DNA of 64,000 nucleotides, from assembly GCA_023362775.1 (NCBI GenBank), contig JALMGJ010000002.1, positions 109,995,981-110,059,980 on the forward strand, read 5' to 3'. Position numbers and translations under genes: made by a program. Origin of the DNA: Charina bottae (Eukaryota; Chordata; Lepidosauria; Squamata; Charinaidae). Numbering within the stretch: position 1 is the first letter of the stretch; every line of letters starts with the position of its first letter. Under the pieces are notes generated by a model. It was given only the letters and a program-made list of their open reading frames with translations, was not told where the DNA came from and made no database searches. Of this stretch, positions 10,101 through 21,260 are shown piece by piece.

Positions 10101-11215
10101 GACGTATACAGTTATTATGACTGTTTTAAAATGTTAATCCTGTTTTTACTGCAGCTTAAATCCTTCCCTCCCTTCTAGCAGAATTCTATGTACTTTTTAG
10201 CTTGCTTGCCTTTCAGTCCAAGAAATTCAGGAGAAAGTTTCCAAGCAGGAATAAAACCACAAAAACATCACAACATTGACCCAAGCATAAAAAAGAGCAA
10301 GAATATTGCAATCGCAACAATAAAACAACCAGACTGTTCAGTCAGTGCTGTGGTGATCTTAGCAGTTTTACAGCAGAATCCAATGTTTGGCATTGCACGC
10401 TAACTCAGTAAAGCAGACACCAAGCTGTTTCATTGTGTAGAGGCCTTCACAATGAAAACTAACAAACACCTGCCTCCAGTCACCACAGAAAGCTTCCAGT
10501 GAATACAAACTTAACATTCACCACTCAAATCCTTTTTCAAGGCAACAACTGGGCCAGTGGGCTCTTGAAATTAAAAATGATGCTTTTGACTGGGATGGAT
10601 GCTGTGGCATTTGGTTAAAACTATCACAGGGTGCTTGAGTTAACACAGCACAATACACCTATAGGGATACCTCGTATTAGAATGTACAGCACATTAAGAC
10701 ATTTAAATCATTTGAAGCATAGCCCCCCTAATTTTGGCAATGCAGTTATGCTTGCCTTTTGTTCAACCACAGAAGCAACGTGGAGGATAATTCTATACTT
10801 ACATTGGCAAATTCAGGCCAAATGAATGACAAAATATTTGTGTTTACTGTAGCTTCTTTTGGTATATGCCGCTGATGGAATTTTTTATTTTTATTTTGTT
10901 TAAAATAATATTGTGCATTGGCTTTCTGCTAGTAGGACTGACAGAAAAAGAACTTTATTAACTACCACAGGAATGGGCAATTTGAAAGCAAAGGCAGAAG
11001 CTTCTCAGTTCTTTCCTCCGGAGAGAAAGAGAAGGATGTGAGCACAAGCAGTTTCTGAGCCATGCAGCTCTGTGATCCTTCATTATATAATACTATATGA
11101 TACTTAAATACTCATCTTATAACTACCCTTTGCTTTTATTATACAGCATAAGTACATGGTGGTCTGATCCATACTGGGGCCATTAGGGAGGGGGATGCTT
11201 AATTTTTTCTTCCAG
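10101..11215. other. Intron 6 sequence, no feature recognised
   Basis: No mobile element or gene recognised; short frames at 10188-10403 and 10631-10825 look random. Confidence 0.45.
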
Positions 11216-11593
11216 CCTTATTATTGACACTTTTGAATTTTGGTGTTGGAGAAGACTCCTGAGAATACTGTGGACAGCCAAGAAAAAAAAATTGAACAAA
11301 TCAACCCAGAGTTCTCACTCTAGGCACAAATGACCAGGCTCAAATTATCCTACTTCGGACACTTTATGCGAAGAACCAGCTCTCTGGAGAAGGCTCTAAT
11401 GCTGGGAAAGGTGGAAGGAAAGAGAAGAAGAGGAAGACCAGCAGCAAGGTGGATGGACTCGGTTACAGTAGCGATGAGTGCACCATTGGAAGAACTGAAG
11501 GACCAGGTTAGGACCATCATCATAGAGAAAATCTATCTATGTCATTGCTAAGAGTGGACAATGAATTGATGGCACATCATCATCATCATCATC
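11216..11593 (+). mobile_element. Bov-B (RTE-clade) LINE, 3' end
   Basis: Translation of 11330-11551 gives the Bov-B ORF2 C-terminus: RLKLSYFGHFMRR, SLEKALMLGKVEGKRRRGR and RWMDSVT. The DNA just upstream (GACACTTTTGAATTTTGGTG) encodes the preceding conserved part and matches the inverted copy at 61635-62365. The copy ends in GATGGCACATCATCATCATC. It is 5'-truncated and non-functional. Bov-B supplies the 3' ends, and presumably the mobilisation machinery, of the Sauria SINEs here. Confidence 0.85.
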
Positions 11594-12341
11594 TCCTATT
11601 CCATGTTGTGCTTTAAAAAAAAAGGAGTTCCTTTATTCCTGCCAATTGAAATTTTACTTTTAATCCCTGCATGATTGTGGGGTTAGGTGAATTAAGAAAA
11701 AGGAACAAGCTTTTCCCTTCCTATGCACAGCAGTTCCAGTCTATAGTGAAGAATAGGGTGAAGAATATTAGGGCACCACTCAATATTATTTTCAGTGCCA
11801 TGGGCTGCACTGGCAGGATAATTATGAAAAATGGGTGAGACCATGTCATGAATATAGATAGGATTGGGATATTCCATTATTTTCAGGGGAGGGGGAGAGA
11901 GATGGTTATTTTAATGCTTTTAGTGCAGTTTTGTTTGTCATTAGTTTTCAGAAATTATGGTTAATATGGGCTCCTAGGGTCACAAAATAGGAACTGAGGG
12001 TCTATACAGAGCAAAGGTTGCTTATACTTGTTTTGTATCTTGGCCTTTCTGTGAACATTCGTAGTTTGGGCTTATTGGAAGTCAATAGAGTACATCTTGA
12101 CATTGATTTCTTGGCCCTCCCTCTGGTCCCATCTATCCTTAAGTCAAATTATATTAAGCCATACAGTAATTTGTCTCCATTTCCAGAACTACTTTATCAT
12201 GCAATATATGAGATAGGCAATAAGGGAGATCTGAAACATTCTCCAAAAAGAAAGAATAGAGAAGTCACATTCCAATGATTTCATACAGCATAGAGATTCC
12301 ATTATATAAAGGAGGCAGGAAAAAGGAATAGCAAAATATGT
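11594..12341. other. Intron 6 sequence, no feature recognised
   Basis: No repeat signature or convincing ORF. Confidence 0.45.
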
Positions 12342-12349
12342 CCTTAATA

Positions 12350-12621
12350 CAGAGCTTTCCAAACTGTGTGTCGCGACACAAAAGTGTGTCGCCACACACA
12401 GCGTGGTGTGTCGCCACACCACTCGGAAGCGGCGGCGCGTGCGTGCATGGCGGCCGCCATGCACGCACGCGCCGCCGCATGCCCCCGCACCGCCGCACGC
12501 CCCCGCACCGCCGCACGCCCCCCGCGCTGCCACCGTGCGCACGCGCCGCCGCACACACCCCTGCGCCGCTGCCACCGCCGCCGCTGGCGTGTTGCCAGCA
12601 GCGGCACTTTGGAAAGCCCTG
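12350..12621. mobile_element. GC-rich palindromic hAT-type MITE with 8-bp target duplication
   Basis: Perfect 8-bp duplications CCTTAATA lie at 12342-12349 and 12622-12629. The termini are inverted: CAGAGCTTTCCAAA on the left, and CAGGGCTTTCCAAA read from the right. Inside, base composition switches abruptly from AT-rich intron to extremely GC- and CpG-rich DNA. It contains GTGTCGCGACAC, several GTGTGTCGCCACAC units, a 50-bp perfect palindrome at 12429-12478 centred on GGCCGCC, and an 18-bp repeat (about 2.5 copies, CCGCACCGCCGCACGCCC type) at 12477-12525. No transposase. Long open frames in all phases here are a composition artefact. Confidence 0.85.
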
Positions 12622-12629
12622 CCTTAATA

Positions 12630-15543
12630 GGTTAATACACAGTAGGGCCTGCATGCTTCCAACATTGAATTCTAAAGACAACTATTCAGCTGACTAAAGT
12701 ACGGAATGAGTCAATTAGTGAACTAGCTCTGGTAGCTATAGAGATAAGTCAAGATTAGCAGAATTTTAACAGCACAGTTAAGATGTCAACATGTCTGCAT
12801 ATCTGTTCTTAAAGATTGATCAAATGTCTAACAGCTGAAATAAGCATGGGTCACTACAGAGATGTGAAGCAGCTGACACTATTGGTACATGCCCACATGG
12901 TATGCACATCTATACCAGCTGTCCTAAAAACAATTATACTGCTTTCTTGCAGAAAGATAAAAGATGGGAAAAACAAGGGATGGACACGCATTTTGTTGCC
13001 CTGTATAGTTTGAAAGGGGCAGGGAGATAATTGGTTTCTTTAAATTTGTACTGTATCTTTAAAAAGTATTGCACCTTTAAGAAGATAGACTAGTACTAGG
13101 TTCTCAGCAGACTCTCTCTGAAGGGAATTCATCCCAACAAGTTAAATAACTTAGTAAAGCTAAATAGCTTACTAACTTAGTTAAGTAGCTTAGTGTTGTT
13201 AACATATATTCATGTGGTACTGCCTGTATAACTGTGTGGTTGCTATTTCTTTATAGCAGGTAGTAAAGCTGTTCTTGTTTGTTCATGATCAGGTTTGATA
13301 AAAAAAAAAGAATTTGCAAAGGGTAGGAGGAAGGAAATTACCCCTTAGAGCGCCCTCGTTTTTGGGGGTGGAGGGGGAAATCAGTGCCAGGTTTTGTTTA
13401 AAGTTACTTAAACTTAAAGGAGTTGGAGAGAATTCACTTGAGAGATCTCAAGGGATCAGCTTCTCATACCCAGAAGAGCTTCTGGGTTCAAACAGCAGCT
13501 ACATATTTAAAATCTTGCTTCTAGCATAATGTTATGTACCTCTGAAACTGCAGCTGACAAGTGGAACACAGTAAATCTGTGAGTTGTGTAAGGAAAAAAG
13601 CTGCCCACAATTAGCATAATGTGGGATCCTGAGCTGTCTGTCTGTCCTGTCTTTTACCACGCATTCACTTCTAAGCCACAACTGGGGTTTCATTAGATAA
13701 TGAAGTGAAACAGTGATGCATATTTGATAATGGTTTCAACAGAGTTCATTTCAGAGTCTTTATGGATTTAATCCTTTGTATGCTTGGTTTTCCAATTGTG
13801 CTCTAAAGATACATCCTAACTGTATTCTGTGACTTACTGTAACTAAATGAAAGTCAGTAATTTGAAAATACATTCCATTCACAGCCAACCCCCCTCACCT
13901 TCTATTTAATTATATGATTATAGAGGCACCAAATTATGTCAAAACCCACAATAAGCGGGGACAACTTTGCACAGGAGATTGAATGTGTTGTAGCGGAATT
14001 TTTATGGAATCTCTTTTTGCTTGAAAAGACATTTCCAGTTTTAACTATGTGAACAATTGACTACTTAAGTGTTATGCAATTAGTAGTCTCATTGTAGCAT
14101 CACCATATCTGTATATAGGAACAATGTATTCCTTGTGCCATTTATTCCAAGGATAAATGCAATTTCTTTCTCTAATATACTGCATTTTCCTATAGCTTCG
14201 ATGTAGCCACTCTCATATTCAGGAACTCAGATTTTACCACATTTAAGAACTGCTCCATTTGTTGCAGTGCAATAAACGTGTGGCATTTTAGTTGTGAAGA
14301 GAATTCATAGAAGCATTCTGGAAAGCCAGCTTACTTAAGACTGAAGAATCGTCATGTAGATCTCCAGAATAAGCTCCTTGGCAGTGCATATGCCCACAAC
14401 ACTAAGAAGAGGGGGAGATATGTCACTGAGCTATATTTTTCCCATTTAGTTCTCAAGAGGTTTATAAAACAGCATCAGTGTGGTGTATCCAGAAGTGCTA
14501 TATCTGATCCAAACAATTTCCAACCCAGAATTTAGATAAGTGGGGGAAATTAAATATAAACTGCCCATAAAAATATTTAGAAAAAACAGTGGAAAGCTAC
14601 CCTGGAGATTACTAAGGATTTGCCAGAATTTTTTTTGGTACTGGGGAGATTAGTATGCATGTTCAAGAAAAGACCATCAATATTCAGTATTGAGCTTGAA
14701 TATTGATTGAGCTGGCTCTGAAGATACCATTATTCACCAACGTGTAAATAATCTGCAAATGAAGATACATGTACTTCCTGTTATTTTCTCTCCAATAAGC
14801 AGCCACAAGAGAGGAGCACCATTCTTTTTTTTTCTTCTTTGAGCTGTTCAGACTGGTTAAAATATTTGCTTTCCAATTAACCTGCACAGTGCACTACTAT
14901 TCCAATAACATTTAAGAAAATTGCTTTGAGGTTGTGAGACATATTGTATTTTAGAGGTGTAATATTTCAGTTCACATATCTCTAATAAAAAAGAACATCC
15001 AGATCTGAGCCAACTTGCAGACACTTATTTCAGACATCAGCTTCTTGAAAACTTCCTGAAACAATCTATTAATCTTTATCTTATTCACTACCTCTCTCTC
15101 AAATACTGTCAAGAAATTTAGAAGGTCTAAGTGTCAGAGTCTAAATCCATTTGCCATGCAAGCGGAAGCTGGAAGTGAATATAAAACTATATCATTAGGT
15201 TACATCAAGAGGGAAAATATTAATTTCAACTAGTTATAATAGTAGACATATAGCATAAGCCTTATAATTATATTATACAGTAATAAATTATAACTGCCAC
15301 AGTGTTTCTTGCATAGAAATATAGTTTATTTATTTATTTATTTGCTGTATGATCATAGACCAAGAGTTGACATAAAAGTCAGAATAAGGTACTTGAAAGC
15401 AATGTAGCAATGGCAAGAAGTCATTGATACGAAGGTAGCTTTTGATTCTATTCTCCATAAGAATCTATGAGGATAAACTTGCAACTTCATCCATCCATTG
15501 CCACCCCCTTCAACTGATAATGATCCTTCCATTGAATTTGATT
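12630..15543. other. Intron 6 sequence, largely unassigned
   Basis: No coding signal. The stretch 13010-13300 (starting TGTATAGTTTG, containing GCACCTTTAAGAAG and ending near TTCATGATCA) could be a decayed solo LTR, but no second copy or duplication is available to test it. An ATTT run lies at about 15327-15345. Confidence 0.35.
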
Positions 15544-15552
15544 AATGATTAA

Positions 15553-15792
15553 TGGCTGTTGTGGGTCTTCCGGACTGTGTGGCCGTGTTCTGGAAGTTGT
15601 GGTTCCTAACGTTTCGCCAGCATCTGTGGCCAGCATCTTCAGAGGGCAGGAGCACAGATAGAAGCAAAATCTCTGGCGAAACAGATGCTGGCGAAACGTT
15701 AGGAACCACAACTTCCAGAACACGGCCACACAGCCCGGAAGACCCACAACAGCCATTGAACTCCGGCCGTGAAAGCCTTCGACAATACATTG
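15553..15792. mobile_element. Penelope-like element 3' end in inverted-repeat configuration
   Basis: Near-perfect arms of about 75 bp (TGGCTGTTGTGGGTCTTCCG... on the left and its complement on the right, ending at 15757) flank a loop of about 55 bp. The right part continues with CCGGCCGTGAAAGCCTTCGA, the usual terminus of a reptile Penelope family. A perfect 9-bp duplication AATGATTAA lies at 15544-15552 and 15793-15801, so the inverted structure inserted as one unit. On the minus strand the left arm contains CTGAAGA, a 6-bp stem and GAAACGTT (15607-15642), a hammerhead-ribozyme-like arrangement. Confidence 0.75.
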
Positions 15793-15823
15793 AATGATTA
15801 ACTTCCTATATTATACCTTTTTT

Positions 15824-16050
15824 TTTTGGTGCCTTTGAGTCAACCTTGACTCCTGGCAGCTGCCTGGACAAGTCCCTGCAGTTTTCTTGGCAAGATTTCA
15901 GAAGTGGTTTGCCATTGCCTCCTTCCTAGGGCTGAGAGAGGGTGATCGGACCAAGATCCCCCAGCTGGCTTTGTGCCTCAGGCAGGACTAGAACTCACGG
16001 TCTCCCGGTTTCTAGCCTGCTGCCTTAACCACTACACCATACTGGCTCTC
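15824..16050 (-). mobile_element. tRNA-derived SINE, same family as 2699-2926
   Basis: Reverse complement of the family at 2699: AGTGGTTTGCCATTGCC, CTAGAACTCACGGTCTCC (B box complement), CCTTAACCACTACACCATACTG (A box region). It begins at a T-run, which is the 3' A-tail on the minus strand. Confidence 0.85.
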
Positions 16051-16983
16051 ATGCCTAGCTGAACCAAAAACCTCTACTTAATTTTAACAAAAAAGGTTTA
16101 ACTGAGGTTGGGAGAGGAAACAAGCTAGGAGGTATTTGGGAAGCAGTTAAAATGTTAGAATATTCAAGGGGATGATAATGTTGTCTTACATTGAATTGAG
16201 GTAACTGAATTGCTTTCCTTTCACTAAAATTCAAAAGAAATAAATTTTGCTGTCCATCAAATAGTAGATTGGCTGTTCTACCACCTCTGGGGTAGAAACA
16301 TAATAACAAAGCATAATTCCCAGAGAGCTTGTTAGGAGGGAAGATGGCTGTCCCCATTATACCCAGGGTGGCCTTACTTTTCTCTTATTCCATCCCCAAA
16401 CCACAGAGAAAAAGCCCAGTCAGTGGTTGGAGAGATAATTATGTGCTTTTCATTTGTATTTATATCTACAGATCTATATCCGTATTAAAAAGAAAAAAAA
16501 ATGTGTCAAGCCACATTCTAAGGTACCCCTCCCACACTTCATATAACCTTTGGGATGATTTGCTGAAGCTCACCTCCTCCTGACATTAACCAAATTTGGA
16601 AAATCTACCGAACTGTGGTAAAAGCCATTCTTTCCATACCAAAGATCCCGGGTTGGCATTTGAAGGATTGACTGGAAAAGGCTCCTGCCTGAATTAATCA
16701 AGCTAAGGGCTCACAATGCATGTACCACACCAGTGCATGTTTCGAACAAGAGGACAGTCTACTCTAATAGACTGCTCTTCGTTTGATAATAGCTCCCTTG
16801 TCCTGATGGGACATTTGGGTTTCTAAGAAGGTCTGAACTAGCACTGTGCAAGAGGGAAAATCAAATAAATTAAATTCTTCTCTAAATAACTAGTGTTGGC
16901 TGCTTCCTGCACTGGATGCTTTTGATTGATGGGTCAATTCATTTGACAGAGAGACAAAGAGAACATAAAAGAAACAAAAGGAA

Positions 16984-16986
<3 letters not shown>
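16051..16986. other. Intron 6 sequence, no feature recognised
   Basis: No clear repeat; open frames at 16055-16357 (-) and 16329-16583 (+) carry no known motif. Confidence 0.45.

Positions 16987-17022
<36 letters not shown>
16987..17022. repeat. (GT)n microsatellite
   Basis: About 17 uninterrupted GT units; a further CTTT/TTC/TTA compound run lies at about 17117-17156. Confidence 0.95.
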
Positions 17023-17192
17023 AAAAAAGTCAGCTCCATTAGCATGTCCAAATGAGGATCTCATCTATCAGCATTAATTAGTCTCCATAGGATACACACT
17101 TTGTGTTGTTCATTTCTTTCTTTCTTCTTCTTCTTCTTCTTATTATTATTATTATTTCCTAGCCATCTTGACAACTGAGTTCTCAAAGACAG

Positions 17193-17415
17193 CAGTGTGG
17201 TGTAATGGTTAAGGCATTGGACTAGGACTGCAGATATTCAGGTTCAAGCCCATGCTCAGGCACAGGAGGTCCCTGTGTGACTTTGGACTCATTACTCAAT
17301 CTCAGCTGACCTACCTCACAGGGTGGTTGTTGTGGGGAAAAACTGCAGGAGGATATGTTATGTATGCCAGTGTGACCCCCTGAAGAAAGAGCAGGATATA
17401 AATCTAACAAATAAG
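17193..17415 (+). mobile_element. tRNA-derived SINE, second subfamily
   Basis: A-box-like GTGTGGTGTAATGGTTAAGG and B-box-like AGGTTCAAGCCC near the 5' end; the body has CTACCTCACAGGGTGGTTGT and ends CAGGATATAAATCTAACAAAT. It shares the 3' body with the second half of the composite SINE at 7710-8063. Confidence 0.8.
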
Positions 17416-17418
17416 TGT

Positions 17419-17868
17419 ATTTACTTTTGAGGCATCATCTCTTTTTCCCCAAACTGTATTAAAGTCCACACTATTTGTAGAACTTCCACCCTTTGAATCC
17501 ATGGATCTTCATAAACATAGAAGTTAATTCAGATCACCTGTCTTATGAAACATTTTCATTGTGACTCTATTGAGAAAGAAGTAACTTATCACACTGTTCA
17601 AACTCCTCATCACTAGTGCTTCCCAACCAGTGACAGCTTTTGTTTAGCAGGCAAAATATGGCTTCACTTTTGCTTTTCACGTCTGTATACTAATTGCTGG
17701 ACATCTACGAAAGGCAAGCCTGGGAAATCCTGATCTAAGGAACCCTTTTGGACAGATTGCTTTCTTGAACCCCCTAGCAAAAGGCAGTGTCCAATTTGCT
17801 AAAGCTAATGCTCTTGACCACATATGTGAAGAAGAAACATGAATTCCAGATGCTGCCCACCTCAGAAC
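17419..17868. other. Intron 6 sequence before the LTR cluster
   Basis: No feature recognised. Confidence 0.4.
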
Positions 17869-18107
17869 TGTATCAATAGGTGTAACTAAGTGGTAGACTC
17901 AGGAGGACAAAGTTGGTAACAGAGGAAGGACTGAGATTGGGGAAGCACGCCCTCTGCTGGGAAGTATGGCCTTTGGCCCGGGAAGTAGTTTCGTTCTTTG
18001 CTATTCAACAAGTAGTTAGAGCAGGAGGCTGGATGTGGAAGTTGTTAGCTAATAAAGACATTCAGTATAAATGAACCTCTGACTTATTATTATTAGACCT
18101 CGAAACA
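17869..18107 (+). repeat. Gypsy 5' LTR
   Basis: Begins TGTATCAATAGGTG and ends CTCGAAACA. Matched by the 3' LTR with scattered substitutions and short indels (for example an extra AGAAG in the 3' copy). It contains AATAAAGACATTC, a likely polyadenylation signal region. Confidence 0.92.
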
Positions 18108-18127
18108 TGGTGTCAGAAGTCCACAAC
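18108..18127 (+). promoter_or_regulatory. Gypsy primer-binding site
   Basis: TGGTGTCAGAAGTC starts directly after the LTR, where minus-strand synthesis is primed by a host tRNA 3' end. TGG fits the CCA terminus. I cannot name the tRNA with confidence. Confidence 0.7.
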
Positions 18128-18183
18128 TGAACCCACTTTGGAGGATTAGCACAGCAGCAAACAAAGAAGCAACTTCAGGAAGC

Positions 18184-18900
18184 ATGGAGCATGGCTTGAA
18201 GCCCCCTGCGCCACTGGATTTCAATGCTCCCAACCTTGCTCAGGCATGGCAGCATTTGAAAGAGGAGTTTGCACTGTACTGGGACCTTGCCTTTACAGAC
18301 AAAGACGAGAGGGAGGTAAAACTCTTATGTTATTTGATTGGCAAAAAAGGGTGGGAAATCTGCAGCTCGCTCGGGTTGGGTCCCACTAGCACATTGCAGC
18401 AGCTCTTACAGGGTCTGGAGGACTACTGCGTACCCAAATAAAAGGAAACGATGGAACATTACCAGTTCTTTATGAGACAGCAGGGTCCTGAAGAAAGGTT
18501 AAATGCCTATGTTACTGCACTAAGGACTCTGGTGGCAACCTGTAATTTTGGGGCAATCAGATACTCCCTTGTCAGAGACAGGATTGTCTGTGGAACTACG
18601 GATTTGCATCTCCAGGAAAGACTGTTGCGGGAGCCTGATCTGACACTGGCTCGGTGTTTGGAACTGAGGAGAGCAGCAGCAGCAGCAAAGAACAGGCTCA
18701 GGACACTAGAAGGCACACAGGAGGCTCAAGTGCATGTGGTCCACCACCAGTCTGGTCCCCACAAGGAGCAGGACAGTCAACATTGGGGCCAATTACCAAG
18801 GATCCAATGCATAAACTGTGGAAAACGCCATGAAAAGAAAAAAGAATGATGCCCAACATATGGACAGAAATGCAAGGGGTGTGGCAGTGCAAAGGGGCAA
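18184..18900 (+). pseudogene. Gypsy gag (capsid and zinc knuckle), disrupted
   Basis: Starts MEHGLKPPAPLDF at 18184. An in-frame TAA follows CVPK at 18439; the frame resumes (MEHYQFFMRQQGPEERLNAY) to a TGA inside the zinc-knuckle region at 18847. The CINCGKRHE before and KCKGCG after that stop match the cysteine-rich knuckle of Mag-type Gypsy elements. The capsid-like retroelement domain is recognisable by RLNAYVTALRTLVATCNF and LLREPDLTL. It would package element RNA if intact; two nonsense codons make it dead. Confidence 0.85.
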
Positions 18901-18998
18901 AGAGGCCATATACTGTAGACTGGCTGTGAGAACAATACAGGATGATGGTGTTGAGTCAGAGGACTATGAGGATGTCTGAACCCTCAGTTTAGGACCCA

Positions 18999-20550
18999 TT
19001 GGAACATGATGTCCACATGGTGGGGAATATTGGGACGAAAGAAACATACCCCACTGCCTTGTTTGCCACGATGCTGTTAGGCAAACACCCTGTTCGTTTC
19101 CAACTGGACTGTGGAGCCACCTACAATGTGTTGCCACTAGCCATGGTGGATCGTGAGACAGACATCGAACCATGTGGCCAATCACTCATCATGTATAACA
19201 AGAGTGCCCTGAAGCCTGTGGGGAAATGTAGGCTAAAGATCCGCAACCCAAAGAACAATAAACTGTGTCGCCTGGAATTCATCATCATCCGGGGAGAAGC
19301 CCACAGACCACTGCTGGGAAGCAATGCAGTTCAGGCCATGCAGCTGATTCAGGTGCGCCATGACAACATCCTGCAGGCAGTGGAAACCATGGGCAAAAAC
19401 TGGCCCAGAGCCTGGACTATGGAAACTATATTAAAGGAATATAGAGATGTTTTCAAAGGGGAAGGACAGTTGACAGGAACACTGAGACTGGAGGTAGACC
19501 CCAACATAGCGCCAGTAAAGAACCCCAATAGGAGAGTACCTAGAGCACTAGCAGAACTGCTGAAGAAGGAACTGGCAAGTCTTCAGGCGAAAGGCATAAT
19601 CGCACCGGTAGAGACCAGCACAGACTGGATCAGCAGTTTGGTCGTTGTTCAGAAACGGTCTGGAAAATTGCACATTTGTATTGACCCGAAACCTCTAAAC
19701 AAGGCATTAAAACGCAGCCATTATCTTTTGCCCACTATTGAGGATATGCTATGCGATCTCTCACGTGCCAAAGTCTTTTCAGTATTTGATGTAAAGAACG
19801 GATTCTGGCACATACATCTGGATCAGAAATCCAGCTACATTACCACCTTTGCAACTCCTTTCGGCAGATATCGATGGCTACGGATGCCAATGGGCATCAG
19901 CCCAGCCCCAGAAGTGTTTCAGCGCAGACTAACTCAAGAGTTGGAGAACATCCTGGGTTTGAAAATAATTGCAGATGATATCCTGATTGTGGGAGAGGGA
20001 GATACGGAAACAGAAGCTGCAAGGGATCATAATGAAAAGATATGCCATTTCTTGGAGTGCTGTAGGGACAGAAATATCAAACCAAGAGAAAGTCTGGTTA
20101 AGACTGAAAGAAGTACCCTACATAGGCCACCTGTTGACAGCAGAGGGATTGAAAGTGGATCCAGAGACGGTTAAGGCCATCTGAGAGATACCAAGGCCTG
20201 AGGACATGAAAGGAGTTCAAAGATTTTTAGGGATGGTAAACTACCTGGCAAAGTTCTGCAAAGGGCTAGCTAAAGACTGTGAGTTACTCAGGCAGCTGAC
20301 ACACAAGGAAACAGCATGGGAATGGTCCGAGAGTCATCAGCAGGCATTTGATAAAATAAAGGACAAAATAACTAAGACACCTGTGCTAAAATAGTACAGC
20401 CCAGGTGAGCTGTTGGTTTTACAGTGTGACGCCTCAGAAAAAGGGTTAGGAGAAGACCTACTACAGAACCAACAACCAATTGCTTTTGCCAGTAGAGCAT
20501 TGTCAGAAGCTGAGAAAGGGTATGCCCAAATCGAAAAAGAACTGTTGGCC
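18999..20550 (+). pseudogene. Gypsy pol, protease to RNase H start
   Basis: The aspartic protease motif is LDCGATYNVL (the common form has Ser or Thr for the Cys, so the active-site loop is altered). The RT follows: TDWISSLVVVQK, DPKPLNKALKRSHYLLPTIE, FSVFDVKNGFWHIHLD, FATPFGRYRWLRMPMG, and the catalytic box reads IADDIL where YADD or YVDD is usual. A frameshift near 20085 moves the reading to PYIGHLLTAEGLKVDP, with stops at about 20182 and 20392. RNase H begins at VLQCDASEKGLG and is cut by the L1 insertion at 20550. Confidence 0.9.
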
Positions 20551-21260
20551 ATGGCAGAAAATGATAAACCCACTCGTTTATTAAAAGAAAGCTCAAGTTG
20601 TCGTTATCTCAAAGAGTGGAAACCACTTGTGGACTATTTGCAAAATGTAGGAGGGGTGAAGCTTACATGGGGATTTGAAGATTAGGCTATAAATATAATG
20701 GGGTATATTAGACAAAGAATTATTCTTATTTTTTATATATATATTTTATTGAATTTTGAATATACATAGATAAAAAATTGAAATGGAAAAAGAAACAGAA
20801 ATACAAATCAAAGAAAGAAGAAGAGAAAAAAGTGTAGTAAAGCAAAGAAAAAAAAGAAATAGATGAAACATAGAAATTAGTCAACTTCCGATTTATCTCT
20901 GGTCATAGTAATTTCAAGAATTTATCGTATATGCTAGTTCTATATATAACATTGAAAAACATTTCTAGTCTAATAATATCAGTTTATATATATTTTAATC
21001 TTCAAATCCCCATATACAGTAAGCTTTGCCCCTCCTGCATTTTGCAAATAGTCTGTTAATGGTTTCCACTCTTTAAGAAAGTAGTAATTCAAATTTTCTT
21101 TTAATAAACATGTCAACTTATCATTTTCTGCCATGCCCATCAATTTTAACATCCATTCTTGTATCGTAGGTAAATTCTGATTTTTCCAATTTTGTGCATA
21201 TATAAGTCTTGCTGCTATAATCATGTATTGCATAATTCTTGTAAATTGTTTTCCTATTTG

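Noticed and set aside
12189..12697. Several overlapping open frames on both strands, rich in Arg, Ala and Pro
   Set aside because: They are produced by the GC-rich MITE, where stop codons are rare by composition; no frame has a domain or conserved motif.
13010..13300. Possible solo LTR
   Set aside because: TG and CA ends can be picked, but no target duplication or second copy in the window supports it.
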